Assembly (NCBI RefSeq): GCF_902779965.1
Contig: NZ_CACZDK010000022.1
Coordinates: forward strand, 45,187-109,186
Direction: 5' to 3'
Source of the DNA: Fibrobacter succinogenes
Lineage (GTDB): Bacteria; Fibrobacterota; Fibrobacteria; Fibrobacterales; Fibrobacteraceae
Length of the DNA: 64,000 nt
The notes beneath the pieces were generated by a model. The model did no database searches, had not been told where the DNA came from, and worked only from the letters and a program-made list of their open reading frames with translations. The translations under genes were made by a program, and so were the position numbers. Shown one piece after another: positions 53,156 to 61,428 of this stretch; position 1 is the first letter of the stretch, and each line of letters begins with the position of its first letter.

Positions 53156-53196
53156 CTCAGGGTGACGGAGACGCGGATTCTGGATGACAGCAGGCT

Positions 53197-53655
53197 TTAC
53201 ATCTCAATCAAAATTCCGGCTTGCAAGTACCAGTAGCCTTCGCCGGAGTGATTCAGGAATTGATAGCCTGTCGAAAAAATGATGGACGAGTTGTCGCCAT
53301 TTTTGATGTCGAGTCCAGCGCCTGCACGCCAGAACATTTGATTGTCCTTGCCGAACAGGTAGCCAAAATCACCTGTAGCAATCGGCAGCACAGTTCGGCC
53401 AATCGGCAAGCGCACCCAAAGGCTTCCGGACAACGGCATAAGGCCAACATTATCCAGTTCCTGATAGCCAATACCAACGCCTGCAAAAACCATCTGGTCA
53501 ATCGGATACCACAGATGGCCATAGAAACTCATGTTGAAGTCACCCATGCTGCTCACGCGATTGCAAAAGCCACCCTGCGCATCCATCGTGAAAGCGCTTG
53601 CCGGAACCGCGACGAAAGCCAAAGCGAATATAATAGCTGTCAAAAATTTTTTCAT
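53197..53655 (-). CDS. Small predicted outer-membrane barrel protein (152 aa)
   Basis: The signal peptide MKKFLTAIIFALAFVAVPASA is cleaved before FTM. The mature 131 residues alternate like membrane beta-strands (FNMSFYGHLWYP, MVFAGVGIGYQEL, GSLWVRLPIG, FWRAGAGLDI, SSIIFSTGYQFL, YWYLQAGILIEM). The family is not recognised. At this size an eight-strand barrel is possible. It stands alone between repeat-filled gaps, with a palindromic copy starting within about 30 bases of its stop. Confidence 0.7.
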   Translation of the reverse strand: MKKFLTAIIFALAFVAVPASAFTMDAQGGFCNRVSSMGDFNMSFYGHLWYPIDQMVFAGVGIGYQELDNVGLMPLSGSLWVRLPIGRTVLPIATGDFGYLFGKDNQMFWRAGAGLDIKNGDNSSIIFSTGYQFLNHSGEGYWYLQAGILIEM

Positions 53656-53689
53656 ATTATACTCTAATATATAAATTCTAATTCATTTA

Positions 53690-53845
53690 GGAATGACTTC
53701 AAAAGGAGATTCCCGATCAAGTCGGGAATGACAACGCCAGGACAACGATTGCGTAGGGGGATTCCCGCGCGGTGGCGGGAATGACAGCATAATACAAGAC
53801 ATCACTGGATCCTTCGACTCCGTTACACTTCGCTCAGGATGACAA
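53690..53845. repeat. Cluster of dispersed palindromic repeats
   Basis: Three units in a row: GATTCCCGATCAAGTCGGGAA, GGATTCCCGCGCGGTGGCGGG with ATGACA after it, and CACTGGATCCTTCGACTCC...GCTCAGGATGAC. Each is a near-perfect palindrome ending in (A)ATGAC or GGATGAC. No gene is present. Confidence 0.7.
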
Positions 53846-53901
53846 GTCGAAGGCAGCAATTATACCCTAAGACCTAAAACCTACTACCTAACCCCTAAAT
53901 A

Positions 53902-55053
53902 TCACTCGTCGCTGCGGGCTTCGCGGGCCCAGCCGCCACTACGTTCACGCTTAAACGCAAGGAAGAATCCCTTGAGCATCGCGAGGTTCATGAGCAAGAA
54001 ATAATAGGCGCTCGGCAAAATTTTCGTAATCGCCACGATAAACGCAAGCGTCATGCACCCAAACGAGATCTGGTAGAAAAGGCCCTTTGTCAAAAGCAAT
54101 GCGTTTGCAACATACAAAAGAATGATGATATGCGGAGAAAACCAGCGCACAATCTTATGCGAAAAGAACAGATATGCAAGCAGCGGACGGAACGGGTTCA
54201 ACAACGGCAAGTAAGAGAACAAGTAGTTGAAGTTTGCACGGCCAATGCGCACCTTGCGTCTGTATTCACCACTTGATTCCTTCGAGGTTTGTTCAGTACC
54301 AATAGCGCTTGCCACGAACGTGCAGAAATAACCCTTCTGCAAAATCTTCGTCGTCACAAAGAAGTCGTCCATGACGCTTTTCTTCACCGGAAGTTCCGTA
54401 TAAAGTTCACGACGAATAGCATAAAGCGCACCGTTACCGCCAATCAGGCGATCGAGCACACCTTCGAACTTCTTGATTTCACTTTCCAGATCCCAGTAAG
54501 AGCTTTCGCCCTTGCCAAGCACACTTCCGCTCTTGTCCGAAAGAATCAGGTGGCCGCAAGCGCAACCCATTTTCTTGTCCTTGAACGGGTCCACAAGCTT
54601 ACGTACAACATTCGGGAAGAACATCGTATTCGCATCGCAGAACAGCAAGATATCGTTCTTAGCGATTTTCTGCAAACGGTTCAACATCGCAGCCTTGCCC
54701 GCATTTTTCGGAGCCTTTACCAAGGTAATTCCCTGATCTGCATAACGCGCCACGATCTCAGCAGTCTTATCCGCAGAGCCATCATCGCCAATCAAAACTT
54801 CTAGCTTGTCCTTGGGGTAATCTATTTCAAGAATGTTCTGGATCTTGCGTTCAATCACCGCTTCTTCATTATAAGCAGAAATCAAGATCGATACCGTCGG
54901 GAGTTCGGCATTGCCGTCCATCGACTTTTTTTTGCGCTTGAAAATTTCACTCACAAACGGGAGCGTCATCGGAAACAGCAAATAGCAATGAACTATCAGG
55001 AACAGCAATAACCAAAAGGCAATTTGCGCATAAAAGAGAACGTTTTCACTCAT
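53902..55053 (-). CDS. Family 2 glycosyltransferase, membrane processive type (383 aa)
   Basis: This is an inner-membrane GT-A glycosyltransferase similar to cellulose or hyaluronan synthase-like enzymes. An N-terminal helix (about 7-30) is followed by the GT2 domain: VSILISAYNEE, IGDDGSADKT, the metal-site FCDANT, GGNGALYAIRR, and DDFFVTTKILQKG with the catalytic Asp pair. GEYRRKVRIGRANF stands where QxxRW would be, so the canonical motif is not conserved. C-terminal helices follow. I start at 55053 because the thioredoxin-like gene's stop (55050) then overlaps it as ATGA; the apparent longer frame would need a GTG inside the ribosome-binding site. Confidence 0.85.
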   Translation of the reverse strand: MSENVLFYAQIAFWLLLFLIVHCYLLFPMTLPFVSEIFKRKKKSMDGNAELPTVSILISAYNEEAVIERKIQNILEIDYPKDKLEVLIGDDGSADKTAEIVARYADQGITLVKAPKNAGKAAMLNRLQKIAKNDILLFCDANTMFFPNVVRKLVDPFKDKKMGCACGHLILSDKSGSVLGKGESSYWDLESEIKKFEGVLDRLIGGNGALYAIRRELYTELPVKKSVMDDFFVTTKILQKGYFCTFVASAIGTEQTSKESSGEYRRKVRIGRANFNYLFSYLPLLNPFRPLLAYLFFSHKIVRWFSPHIIILLYVANALLLTKGLFYQISFGCMTLAFIVAITKILPSAYYFLLMNLAMLKGFFLAFKRERSGGWAREARSDE

Positions 55054-55526
55054 TTCGAAATCCACTCCTTCTCTTTTTCAAGAATCTGGTAAAGCAAATA
55101 CTTCATTTCTTCGGCGGTAAAGGAATCCTTGATGGTCATGATCGAAAGCCCCTTCGGCGCAATCAGAACAAACGCCGGCAGCACACTCAATTTCCACACG
55201 TCAAAATAACAGCGCTGCACCGTCTTGCGTTTTCCATCACAAGTAATCGTATCTTGCGAATCCACATCGAGCTTAGCCGAAACAAAACGCGTGTTCAAGA
55301 TCGAGGCCACCGTTGGATCCGAATAAGTGTTCGCATCCATGATTCGGCACGGGATACACCAATCCGCGTAAAGATCAACGAAAATCAGTTTCTTAGAATC
55401 CTTTGCTTTTTCCAAAGCTTCGGTGTAATCCAGCCAATTTACAAGTTTAGGCTTTTCGGGAGAAGCCGCAAAGACCGTCATTGCAAGACAAAGCGTAGCA
55501 AGAATCCATAAACGCATTTTCATCAT
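55050..55526 (-). CDS. Exported thioredoxin-like protein (158 aa)
   Basis: A signal peptide (LWILATLCLAMTVFAAS) is followed by a thioredoxin fold with ADWCIPCRIM; Cys57 and Cys60 are the redox pair, and NTYSDPTVASILNTRFVSAKLDVDS resembles the DsbD C-terminal or thioredoxin-7-like group. The cis-Pro segment is SVLPAFVLI. It probably works in the periplasm in disulphide exchange. The start at 55526 overlaps the stop of the upstream lipoprotein (ATGA), and the stop overlaps the glycosyltransferase start in the same way, so all three are coupled. Confidence 0.83.
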   Translation of the reverse strand: MMKMRLWILATLCLAMTVFAASPEKPKLVNWLDYTEALEKAKDSKKLIFVDLYADWCIPCRIMDANTYSDPTVASILNTRFVSAKLDVDSQDTITCDGKRKTVQRCYFDVWKLSVLPAFVLIAPKGLSIMTIKDSFTAEEMKYLLYQILEKEKEWISK

Positions 55527-55855
55527 TTCTTGTCCTTCTTTTGCACAGGAATAACTTTGGGGATTCCAAGCAAAGAATCTATTCTATCCGAAACAGCCGT
55601 CTGAAACACCATCCAACTCTTTCCGTCATCAAGAACGTTGTCACAAGCCTTGATAAATTCTTCGCGGGTGTAACCGTACTTTTTCAAAACATCACGGCGG
55701 ACAAGGCGCCCCATGGGAGACTCGCCACCGTAAAGTTGTTCGGCAACGCGCATCTCGACAAACGCGGAAACAAGGCGTTTATCCGCTTTCGGAGCAGAAT
55801 CCGTACAGGCGCAAAGCGCAAACGCCACCACACCGAAAAACACCAAACGCCTCAA
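55523..55855 (-). CDS. DUF4296-like lipoprotein (110 aa)
   Basis: A small lipoprotein with lipobox FALCAC. The mature part has the phrase FVEMRVAEQLYGGE, then DVLKKYGYTREEFIKACDNVLDD, which matches the helical pattern of DUF4296 proteins of Bacteroidota and relatives (family call by pattern). The KKYGYTREEF segment is especially typical. Function unknown. It starts four bases after the ftsY stop and overlaps the thioredoxin-like gene by four bases. Confidence 0.75.
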   Translation of the reverse strand: MRRLVFFGVVAFALCACTDSAPKADKRLVSAFVEMRVAEQLYGGESPMGRLVRRDVLKKYGYTREEFIKACDNVLDDGKSWMVFQTAVSDRIDSLLGIPKVIPVQKKDKK

Positions 55856-55859
55856 GAGA

Positions 55860-56780
55860 CTACTCCCTATTTTCTAGAGCGTTTTCGAAAAGACCATCAA
55901 CGTAATCGCGCTTGTTGAATTCTACAAGCTGATCGATGCGTTCGCCCATGCCGACCCAACGAATTGGAATCTGCAACGAACTTGCAATCGAAAGCACGGA
56001 GCCGCCACGCGCGGTTCCATCGAGCTTCGTCACGACAAGTCCTGTAAGCGGGAAACTCTGGTTGAAAATCTTCGTCTGGTTAATCGTATTTTGTCCAGTG
56101 TTGCCATCAATCACAAGCCACATGTCGTGCGGCATATCGGGGCTCACCTTCTTGATGACTCGAACGATTTTCTTGAGTTCTTCCATCAAGTAGTCTTTGT
56201 TGTGCAAGCGACCTGCGGTATCGATCAATACCACGTCGCAACCGCGAGCTACCGCCGCACTGCAAGCGTCGAACGCCACAGCCGCAGGATCGGAACCTTC
56301 CTGGTGCTTCACGAATTCGGCACCGGAGCGTTCAGCCCATGTTTCAAGCTGGTCAATGGCTGCTGCACGGAACGTATCGCAAGCGGCAATCATCACCTTC
56401 TTGCCTTCACCCTTGAGGCGGGCCGCAAGTTTACCGATAGTCGTCGTCTTGCCAGCACCGTTCACGCCAATCACGAGCACCACATGCGGCTTGCCCTTGA
56501 GTTCAAAGGGAGGCGGGTCCTTGAGCAGACGTTCCGCTTCATTGCGCATGATGTCGAGCACCTGCTCTGTCGTAAGCGACTTGCCAAGCGCATTTTCGCG
56601 GAGCGCATCTGTTAAAAGGAATGCCGCTTCGACGCCAACATCAGCCTTGATGAGATGCTCTTCGAGTTCTTCGAGCGTCTCGTCCGTAATCTTACCGGCA
56701 CCGACAATACCCTTCAACTCGCCAAGCAAGGCGTCGCGGGTCTTTGCAAGGCCGCTCTTAATTGCAGAAAATAAACCCAT
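55860..56780 (-). CDS. ftsY: Signal recognition particle receptor FtsY (306 aa)
   Basis: This is the SRP receptor GTPase that docks ribosome-nascent-chain complexes at the membrane. The helical N domain (about 1-90) is followed by the G domain with Walker A GVNGAGKT (105-112), [15 protein letters not shown], the G3 motif DTAGRLHN, G4 [10 protein letters not shown], and the closing [22 protein letters not shown]. It lacks the long acidic A domain of E. coli FtsY, as in most bacteria. Its ATG shares a base with the clpP stop (TAATG at 56780), so the two are translationally coupled. Confidence 0.97.
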   Translation of the reverse strand: MGLFSAIKSGLAKTRDALLGELKGIVGAGKITDETLEELEEHLIKADVGVEAAFLLTDALRENALGKSLTTEQVLDIMRNEAERLLKDPPPFELKGKPHVVLVIGVNGAGKTTTIGKLAARLKGEGKKVMIAACDTFRAAAIDQLETWAERSGAEFVKHQEGSDPAAVAFDACSAAVARGCDVVLIDTAGRLHNKDYLMEELKKIVRVIKKVSPDMPHDMWLVIDGNTGQNTINQTKIFNQSFPLTGLVVTKLDGTARGGSVLSIASSLQIPIRWVGMGERIDQLVEFNKRDYVDGLFENALENRE

Positions 56781-57361
56781 TAGATGATACTCTCGACTTT
56801 ATCTACGAGGCCGTAATTTTTAGCCTCTTCGGCAGACATGAAGTTGTCGCGTTCTGTATCGCGATCAATCTGTTCGATCGTGTGTCCAGAAGTTTCGGCA
56901 AGAATCTTGCCCGTGATGCCACGGATGCGAAGCATTTCTTCGGCCTGGATCTGGATATCGCTTGCAGGGGCCACAATTTCGCCATGAATAAGCGGCTGGT
57001 GGATCATGATGCGGGCATTCGGCCATGCACAGCGCTTGCCCTTTGCACCAGCAGTGAGGAGCACGGCGCCCATAGAGGCAGCCTGTCCGCAGCAAACCGT
57101 CACGACATCGCTCTGGATAGCGTTCATGCAGTCGTAAATGGCAAGACCGCTCGAAATCACGCCACCCGGGCTATTGATGAAGAAAATAATGTCATCGTGA
57201 TTTAAAGAATCCAAATACAAAAGTTGCTTGACAATACGTTCGGCACTTTCGTCATCGACACCACCCCACAAGAAAATTCTGCGCTTGGAGGCAAGGTATT
57301 CTTCAGCCTTCTTGAGCATGTCCGGGGTCTGCTTTTCTTTATTTTCGTTACAATCAGCCAT
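56780..57361 (-). CDS. clpP: ATP-dependent Clp protease proteolytic subunit (193 aa)
   Basis: This is the serine peptidase barrel that degrades substrates delivered by ClpX or ClpA. The catalytic triad is Ser96 (GQAASMGAV), His121 (IMIHQPL) and Asp172 (TERDNFM). The oligomerisation and substrate region [18 protein letters not shown] is intact. AAAAGGA precedes the ATG. It heads the tight operon clpP-ftsY-lipoprotein-thioredoxin-GT2. Upstream is the 640-base AT-rich region containing four TTACGTAAA palindromes. Confidence 0.97.
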   Translation of the reverse strand: MADCNENKEKQTPDMLKKAEEYLASKRRIFLWGGVDDESAERIVKQLLYLDSLNHDDIIFFINSPGGVISSGLAIYDCMNAIQSDVVTVCCGQAASMGAVLLTAGAKGKRCAWPNARIMIHQPLIHGEIVAPASDIQIQAEEMLRIRGITGKILAETSGHTIEQIDRDTERDNFMSAEEAKNYGLVDKVESII

Positions 57362-58004
57362 AAAATTTCCTTTTGTTCGGGTATAATTTAGAAAAGTTAC
57401 TAGTTACTAGTTATTAGTTACTAGAAAGAGTTAGCGTAAAACGTTACAGTTGGCGGAACTTAGGGGAATTTGCAATTAGCGATAGGAAGTAGACAGTGTT
57501 AGGGGTTAGGGGTTAGGTATTAGGGATTAGGAGCTAGTAAACAGCAGGAACTAGGCGATAGGCCGTGATTAGGGGTAAAAAAACTCGTTGAAAAAAGCAA
57601 ATTTCTTTTTTTTGCCATTTTTTACGTAAAAAAGGAAGAAAACAGGGATTTTTTACGTAAAATTACACATAAATTAACAGCAGTCGGCATAAAAAAGGGT
57701 ACAAAATGTCATTTCTGCACACTTTTTTCCACGAAAAACATCACCAGCCCGCTCAATTTCAACAGACAAACTCATAAAACGACAAAAATTGTCTCAATTT
57801 TTACAAACAACATTAAAAATTTACGTAAAAAAGTCCAAAAGTTGAAGTTTCTTACGTAAATTTTTCCATTTTTCAAAAAATTGAGTTTTTCGCAAGCTCC
57901 GAATCGCTCAATTTGCACGCTTTTAGTTTAACTCAGTTACTAGAGATTCTTGAAATACAGTTCTAGAACTCATAACTCATGAACTATTAACTATCTTTAC
58001 GGCC
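57362..58004. promoter_or_regulatory. Long AT-rich divergent region with paired TTACGTAAA palindromes
   Basis: This 643-base noncoding gap lies between divergent clpP and aroD. The part next to clpP (about 57395-57570) is word-repeat tract. The central AT-rich part contains TTTACGTAAA at 57621-57630, 57652-57661 and 57820-57829, and TTACGTAAA at 57852-57860. Members of each pair are 31 bases apart centre to centre, and the pairs are 168 bases apart. No ORF or RNA gene was found. An operator array for an unknown regulator is the simplest reading. Confidence 0.55.
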
Positions 58005-58766
58005 ATGCCAACCGATTCTCAGAAATACCTCGTCGGGCTTGTCGATCCCGAAACGCTCACCGCCGCCGAAAGCGAAGAACTGCACCCATCGCGCATCGAC
58101 TACGAAAGCTGCGACATCCTCGAAATCCGTTACGATTTTTTTGACGAATCCGACTGGCCAACGCTAGCATCACGCGTCCGCAAGCTCGCCCCAAACGCAA
58201 TACAATTGGGCACTATCCGCCTCAAGCGCGATGGCGGCGCATTCCCCAATGCCCGCGCCATTGAACGCCCCGCCTTGTGGAAACAAATTCTCGAAGCCGC
58301 TGACGTTCCGGAATGGCTGGACCTCGAACGCGACTACCTCCACGACTACAACGAGCTCCGCGAAATCGCCAAAACAAAGGGCGTGAAGATTCTCATTTCC
58401 GAGCACAACTTTACCCGTATTCCAAACGACCTCGAACTCAAGAACTACCTCACCGATGTTAAACGAGTGAAGGCAGACGGCATCAAAATTGCTGCCATGA
58501 GCAACTCCGACGAAGACTGTTCAAGGCTTTACAAGTTTGCTAAAAAGGCTAAAGGGTTCAAGTTCATCGCGGCATTCGGCATGGGCGAAACCGGAAAAAT
58601 CAGCAGAATCTGGTCCTTGAAAGAAGGCGCCAACCTCACTTACGGCTCCATCGGAAAATCTGCCGCCCCCGGTCAAATCGATGTTGCGCTCATGCGAAAA
58701 GCGATAGACAAGCTCGAAACAACCGCTTCTCAGCTAGAATTATCTTCTTTTTTAAACATATTTTAA
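58005..58766 (+). CDS. aroD: Type I 3-dehydroquinate dehydratase (253 aa)
   Basis: This enzyme catalyses the third step of the shikimate pathway through a Schiff base. Catalytic candidates are Lys161 (GIKIAAM), His134 (ISEHNF) and Glu40 with Arg42 (LEIRYDFF). GTIRLKRDGG, the substrate loop FGMGETGKISR, and the lid GSIGKSAAPGQ are also typical. Length is normal for type I. The start at 58005 directly follows a tract of ACTATTAACTATC words with no clear ribosome-binding site. It stands apart from other aro genes. Confidence 0.92.
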   Translation: MPTDSQKYLVGLVDPETLTAAESEELHPSRIDYESCDILEIRYDFFDESDWPTLASRVRKLAPNAIQLGTIRLKRDGGAFPNARAIERPALWKQILEAADVPEWLDLERDYLHDYNELREIAKTKGVKILISEHNFTRIPNDLELKNYLTDVKRVKADGIKIAAMSNSDEDCSRLYKFAKKAKGFKFIAAFGMGETGKISRIWSLKEGANLTYGSIGKSAAPGQIDVALMRKAIDKLETTASQLELSSFLNIF

Positions 58767-58843
58767 ATATCCCCCTCTCCAAACGGGATTTTATTTTCTA
58801 AAATAGGTGTTTGATTGGTTCATAAAAAGGAAAAAATTACACC

Positions 58844-59308
58844 ATGCGTCTATCTGAAAGATTTGTGGATAATTGCATCTTGATAAATTCTTCCAGTGAA
58901 ACAAAGGAAGCCATTCTTAACGAATTGGTGGATACTCTCTGCAGCGCATACAAACTCGATCACCGTGACGAAATCTTCGAAGCCATCTGGAACCGCGAAC
59001 AAAGCCGTTCCACCGGCATCGGTTGCGGACTTGCAGTCCCGCATGCAAAGATTGACTACGTGGATCGCATGTGCATGGTCGCCGCCACCATCGAAAAGGG
59101 CCTGGACTTCCAGTCTTTCGACGGCGAACCGGTATTCCTGCTCATCCTCATTGTGAGCCCGGGCAATACCGTTGGCCCGCACCTCAAGGCACTTTCTTCT
59201 GTGAGCCGCCTGTTGGCTGACGGAAACGTGCGCAAGGACCTCATCGCCTCGAAAACCCCGGCAGAGTTCCTCTCCATCCTCCGCGCCGCTGAAGATAAGT
59301 ACTTGTAG
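58844..59308 (+). CDS. PTS EIIA type-2 / PtsN-like protein (154 aa)
   Basis: A single phosphotransferase domain of the fructose/mannitol IIA superfamily, with phosphoacceptor His67 in GLAVPHAKID. ILNELVDTLCS and SRSTGIGCGLAVPH are characteristic, as are FLLILIVSPGNTVGPHLKALSSVSRLL and ILRAAEDKYL. With no IIB or IIC domain adjacent, a regulatory (nitrogen-type PTS) role is more likely than sugar uptake. AAGGAAAAAA precedes the ATG. It starts 77 bases after aroD on the same strand. Confidence 0.9.
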   Translation: MRLSERFVDNCILINSSSETKEAILNELVDTLCSAYKLDHRDEIFEAIWNREQSRSTGIGCGLAVPHAKIDYVDRMCMVAATIEKGLDFQSFDGEPVFLLILIVSPGNTVGPHLKALSSVSRLLADGNVRKDLIASKTPAEFLSILRAAEDKYL

Positions 59309-59455
59309 CAGCGCCAGAGGCGCAGTGATTAGTAAACAGTAGGCAGTAGACAGGAATAGTTAGGCGGCAAAGCCGCGATTATAAAAACTTCCGACTTCCT
59401 ACCGACTACTTCCTACTAACCACCAACCACTAATCACTAACCACTATCGAACCAC

Positions 59456-59484
59456 TTGACAGCTTTCAATAACTTTACTATATT
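59456..59484 (+). promoter_or_regulatory. Sigma70-type promoter of tRNA-Val
   Basis: A -35 TTGACA (59456-59461), a 17-base spacer and a -10 TATATT (59479-59484). The tRNA begins 12 bases after the -10. Confidence 0.85.
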
Positions 59485-59496
59485 TGCTCTCACTTC

Positions 59497-59571
59497 GGAC
59501 GGTTAGCTCAGTTGGTTTAGAGCGCTGCTTTCACACGGCAGAGGTCACTGGTTCAAATCCAGTACCGTCCA
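59497..59571 (+). tRNA. tRNA-Val (anticodon CAC)
   Basis: The cloverleaf folds without gaps. The acceptor stem is GGACGGT/ACCGTCC and the D arm is GCTC/GAGC. The anticodon stem CTGCT/GGCAG carries loop TTCACAC (anticodon CAC, reading GUG). The T arm is ACTGG/CCAGT with loop TTCAAAT, and the discriminator is A. The 3' CCA is not encoded. Confidence 0.96.
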
Positions 59572-59575
59572 TTCG

Positions 59576-59602
59576 AAAAGGCTTCCCTACGGAAGCCTTT
59601 TT
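59576..59602 (+). terminator. Terminator of tRNA-Val
   Basis: The stem AAGGCTTCC/GGAAGCCTT with loop CTAC is followed by a T-run, five bases after the tRNA end. Confidence 0.9.
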
Positions 59603-59973
59603 GTGTATGTACATTTTCTGCAATTTCCATAAATCAACACAAACAACACCAACCTCGTTATAATTGACTAATACTTCTTCAGTATTAAGCGAGATAAATG
59701 TTCTTTTTTGAGCAAATAAATTAACGTTTAGAGAATGAAAGCGTCGGCCACAACCTTAAAAGGCGAACGCAGCGGGGCTGCTTGCAGACCCATTGCTGAG
59801 CCGTAAGGTTGGCGCTTGCGCCAGGATGGGTAAAAAACCGAGCTGGGGCCCCGCCCGCATGATGTACTTTTCAAGAATTATAGATACAAAAGAACAAACT
59901 TCAGGCGACAAGCCAAAAATTTCTATCTTAAAAATCACGCAACCAAATTATATAGCTGGGGCATCTAAAAGGT
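59603..59973. other. Intergenic gap, one dispersed repeat copy
   Basis: This gap of about 370 bases lies between tRNA-Val and the TolC-like gene. Around 59797-59845 is a copy of the element GAGCCGTAAGGTT...GCTTGCGCCAGGATG, also found inverted at about 25142-25180. Two short ORFs here have no coding character. AAATTATATAGC near 59945 may be the -10 region of the downstream gene. Confidence 0.5.
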
Positions 59974-61272
59974 ATGAATTACAAAAAAGCAGTCGTTCTC
60001 GGTATTTTTGCATCAGCATCACTTGTTTTCGCTGACGGTCCATGGACTTTAAGCGCATGCCTCAAGCAGGCAAAAGAAAAGAGCCTCAAGCTCGAATCCG
60101 CAAAAATCCGCGAACAGAAAGCGGACGTCAGCCTCGAACAGGCTAAAGTTGCAAACTACCCCTCGCTTTCAGCAAGCATCGGCAACTCCCTTTACGATTC
60201 CCCATTCAGAGATGGTCCGCAAGACCATTACCGCTTAAGCGCAGGCCTCAGCGCATCTTACACGTTGTGGGACGGCGGTTCTACACGGCTTTCCATCCAA
60301 GCAAACGAGCTGAATAAAGAAGCAACACGCCTTTCGACCAAGGAAACCGAACGCTCCATTCAAGAAAGCGTCTTGAACGCCTACATGAACTTGCTCGCCG
60401 CGATTGAAAAGCTCCACACTGCAGATGCATCCGTTGAACTAGCCAAGGCGGAATTCGAACACTACAGCACTTTGTTCGAAGCAGGCTCCATCACCAAGAA
60501 AGACTTGACCCAGTCACAGGCAAACGTCTTGCAAAAGGAAGCCGCACAACTTGCAGCGCAATTGAGCGTGAACACTTCGAGGACAACGCTCAGGCAGCTC
60601 TTGGAACTCCCTGAAAGCGAAACATTTGAAGTAGCAGCGCCGGAAACCGAAATCCAGACACCGGACGCCCTCGCCGCGATCCCGTCGTTAAACGATATCC
60701 AAAAGACAGCAACGGACAACTCCCCCAGTTTAAAGTCCGATAGCCTCTCTATCCAGGTCGCACAGAAGAATACCGAAATTGCAGGCAAGGGCAAGTCCAT
60801 CAAGGTCTCGCTCGGTGCAAGCGCAAGCACAGGCCTCCAGGCTTGGGAATCTAAGAAATACGGAAGCCAAATCAAGAACGGCTATTCGCACAGCATTTCA
60901 TTGAACATCAACATCCCGATTATCGATGGCGGAGCTACCGAGAACAAGGTGTTGCAAGCCCAGCTCAGCGAAACTGAAAGTGCAGTAGCCTTAAAGGAAC
61001 AGGCCAAGTCGCTTGAAAACACCATCGAAAAACTTTACTTGAACGCCCTCAGCGCCGACATGCAGTGGAAAGCCGCGATCCTCCAAGTCGAAGCCGAAAA
61101 CGAAGCATTGCTGGTCGCTGAAGAACAACGTAACGTAGGAGCCCTCACCTACACCGATTACCTTTCTCAAAAGAACCGCCTCGAAAGCGCTCAGTCCACG
61201 CTCACGAACGCAAAATACACAAGCCTCTTGGCCCGCAATCTGCTGGACTTGTACCAGGGCAAGCTAGATTAG
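59974..61272 (+). CDS. TolC-family outer-membrane efflux protein (432 aa)
   Basis: This is the trimeric outer-membrane channel of type I secretion or efflux systems. The signal peptide ends LVFA before DGPWTL. Two homologous halves of long alpha-helical hairpins alternate with short strands: LSACLKQAKEKSLKLESAKI / YPSLSASIGNS / LSAGLSASYTLWDGG, and later IQVAQKNTEIAGKGKSIKVSLGASAS / SLNINIPIIDGG. Phrases like TLWDGG and IPIIDGG are typical. AAAAGGT precedes the ATG. It stands alone; the MacB-like pair at 29937-31997 could be a partner but nothing in the sequence proves it. Confidence 0.92.
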   Translation: MNYKKAVVLGIFASASLVFADGPWTLSACLKQAKEKSLKLESAKIREQKADVSLEQAKVANYPSLSASIGNSLYDSPFRDGPQDHYRLSAGLSASYTLWDGGSTRLSIQANELNKEATRLSTKETERSIQESVLNAYMNLLAAIEKLHTADASVELAKAEFEHYSTLFEAGSITKKDLTQSQANVLQKEAAQLAAQLSVNTSRTTLRQLLELPESETFEVAAPETEIQTPDALAAIPSLNDIQKTATDNSPSLKSDSLSIQVAQKNTEIAGKGKSIKVSLGASASTGLQAWESKKYGSQIKNGYSHSISLNINIPIIDGGATENKVLQAQLSETESAVALKEQAKSLENTIEKLYLNALSADMQWKAAILQVEAENEALLVAEEQRNVGALTYTDYLSQKNRLESAQSTLTNAKYTSLLARNLLDLYQGKLD

Positions 61273-61274
61273 AC

Positions 61275-61372
61275 TATCGCAATCGTCATCCTGAGCTCTG
61301 CGAAGGATCCAGAGCGATGCAAAAAACGTGTCATGCCCGTCCCGAAATAAGTCCGAGATGACAGCGGGAAAG
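61275..61372. repeat. Dispersed palindromic repeats
   Basis: CATCCTGAGCTCTGCGAAGGATCCAG and then CATGCCCGTCCCGAAATAAGTCCGAGATGACAGCGGG: inverse-orientation copies of the GGATCC...CAGGATGAC element and of the CCCG...CGGGAATGAC element. They lie between the convergent TolC-like and NYN genes and may double as terminators. Confidence 0.6.
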
Positions 61373-61428
61373 CACAGTGCACTCTCGTCTAAAACGTACC
61401 GCCTACTGCCTACTGCGGCGCAGTCGCC

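Noticed and set aside
57590..57900. The AT-rich palindrome-bearing gap as a possible replication origin.
   Set aside because: No DnaA boxes (TTATCCACA-like) cluster there, and none of dnaA, dnaN, gyrB or parAB is nearby.
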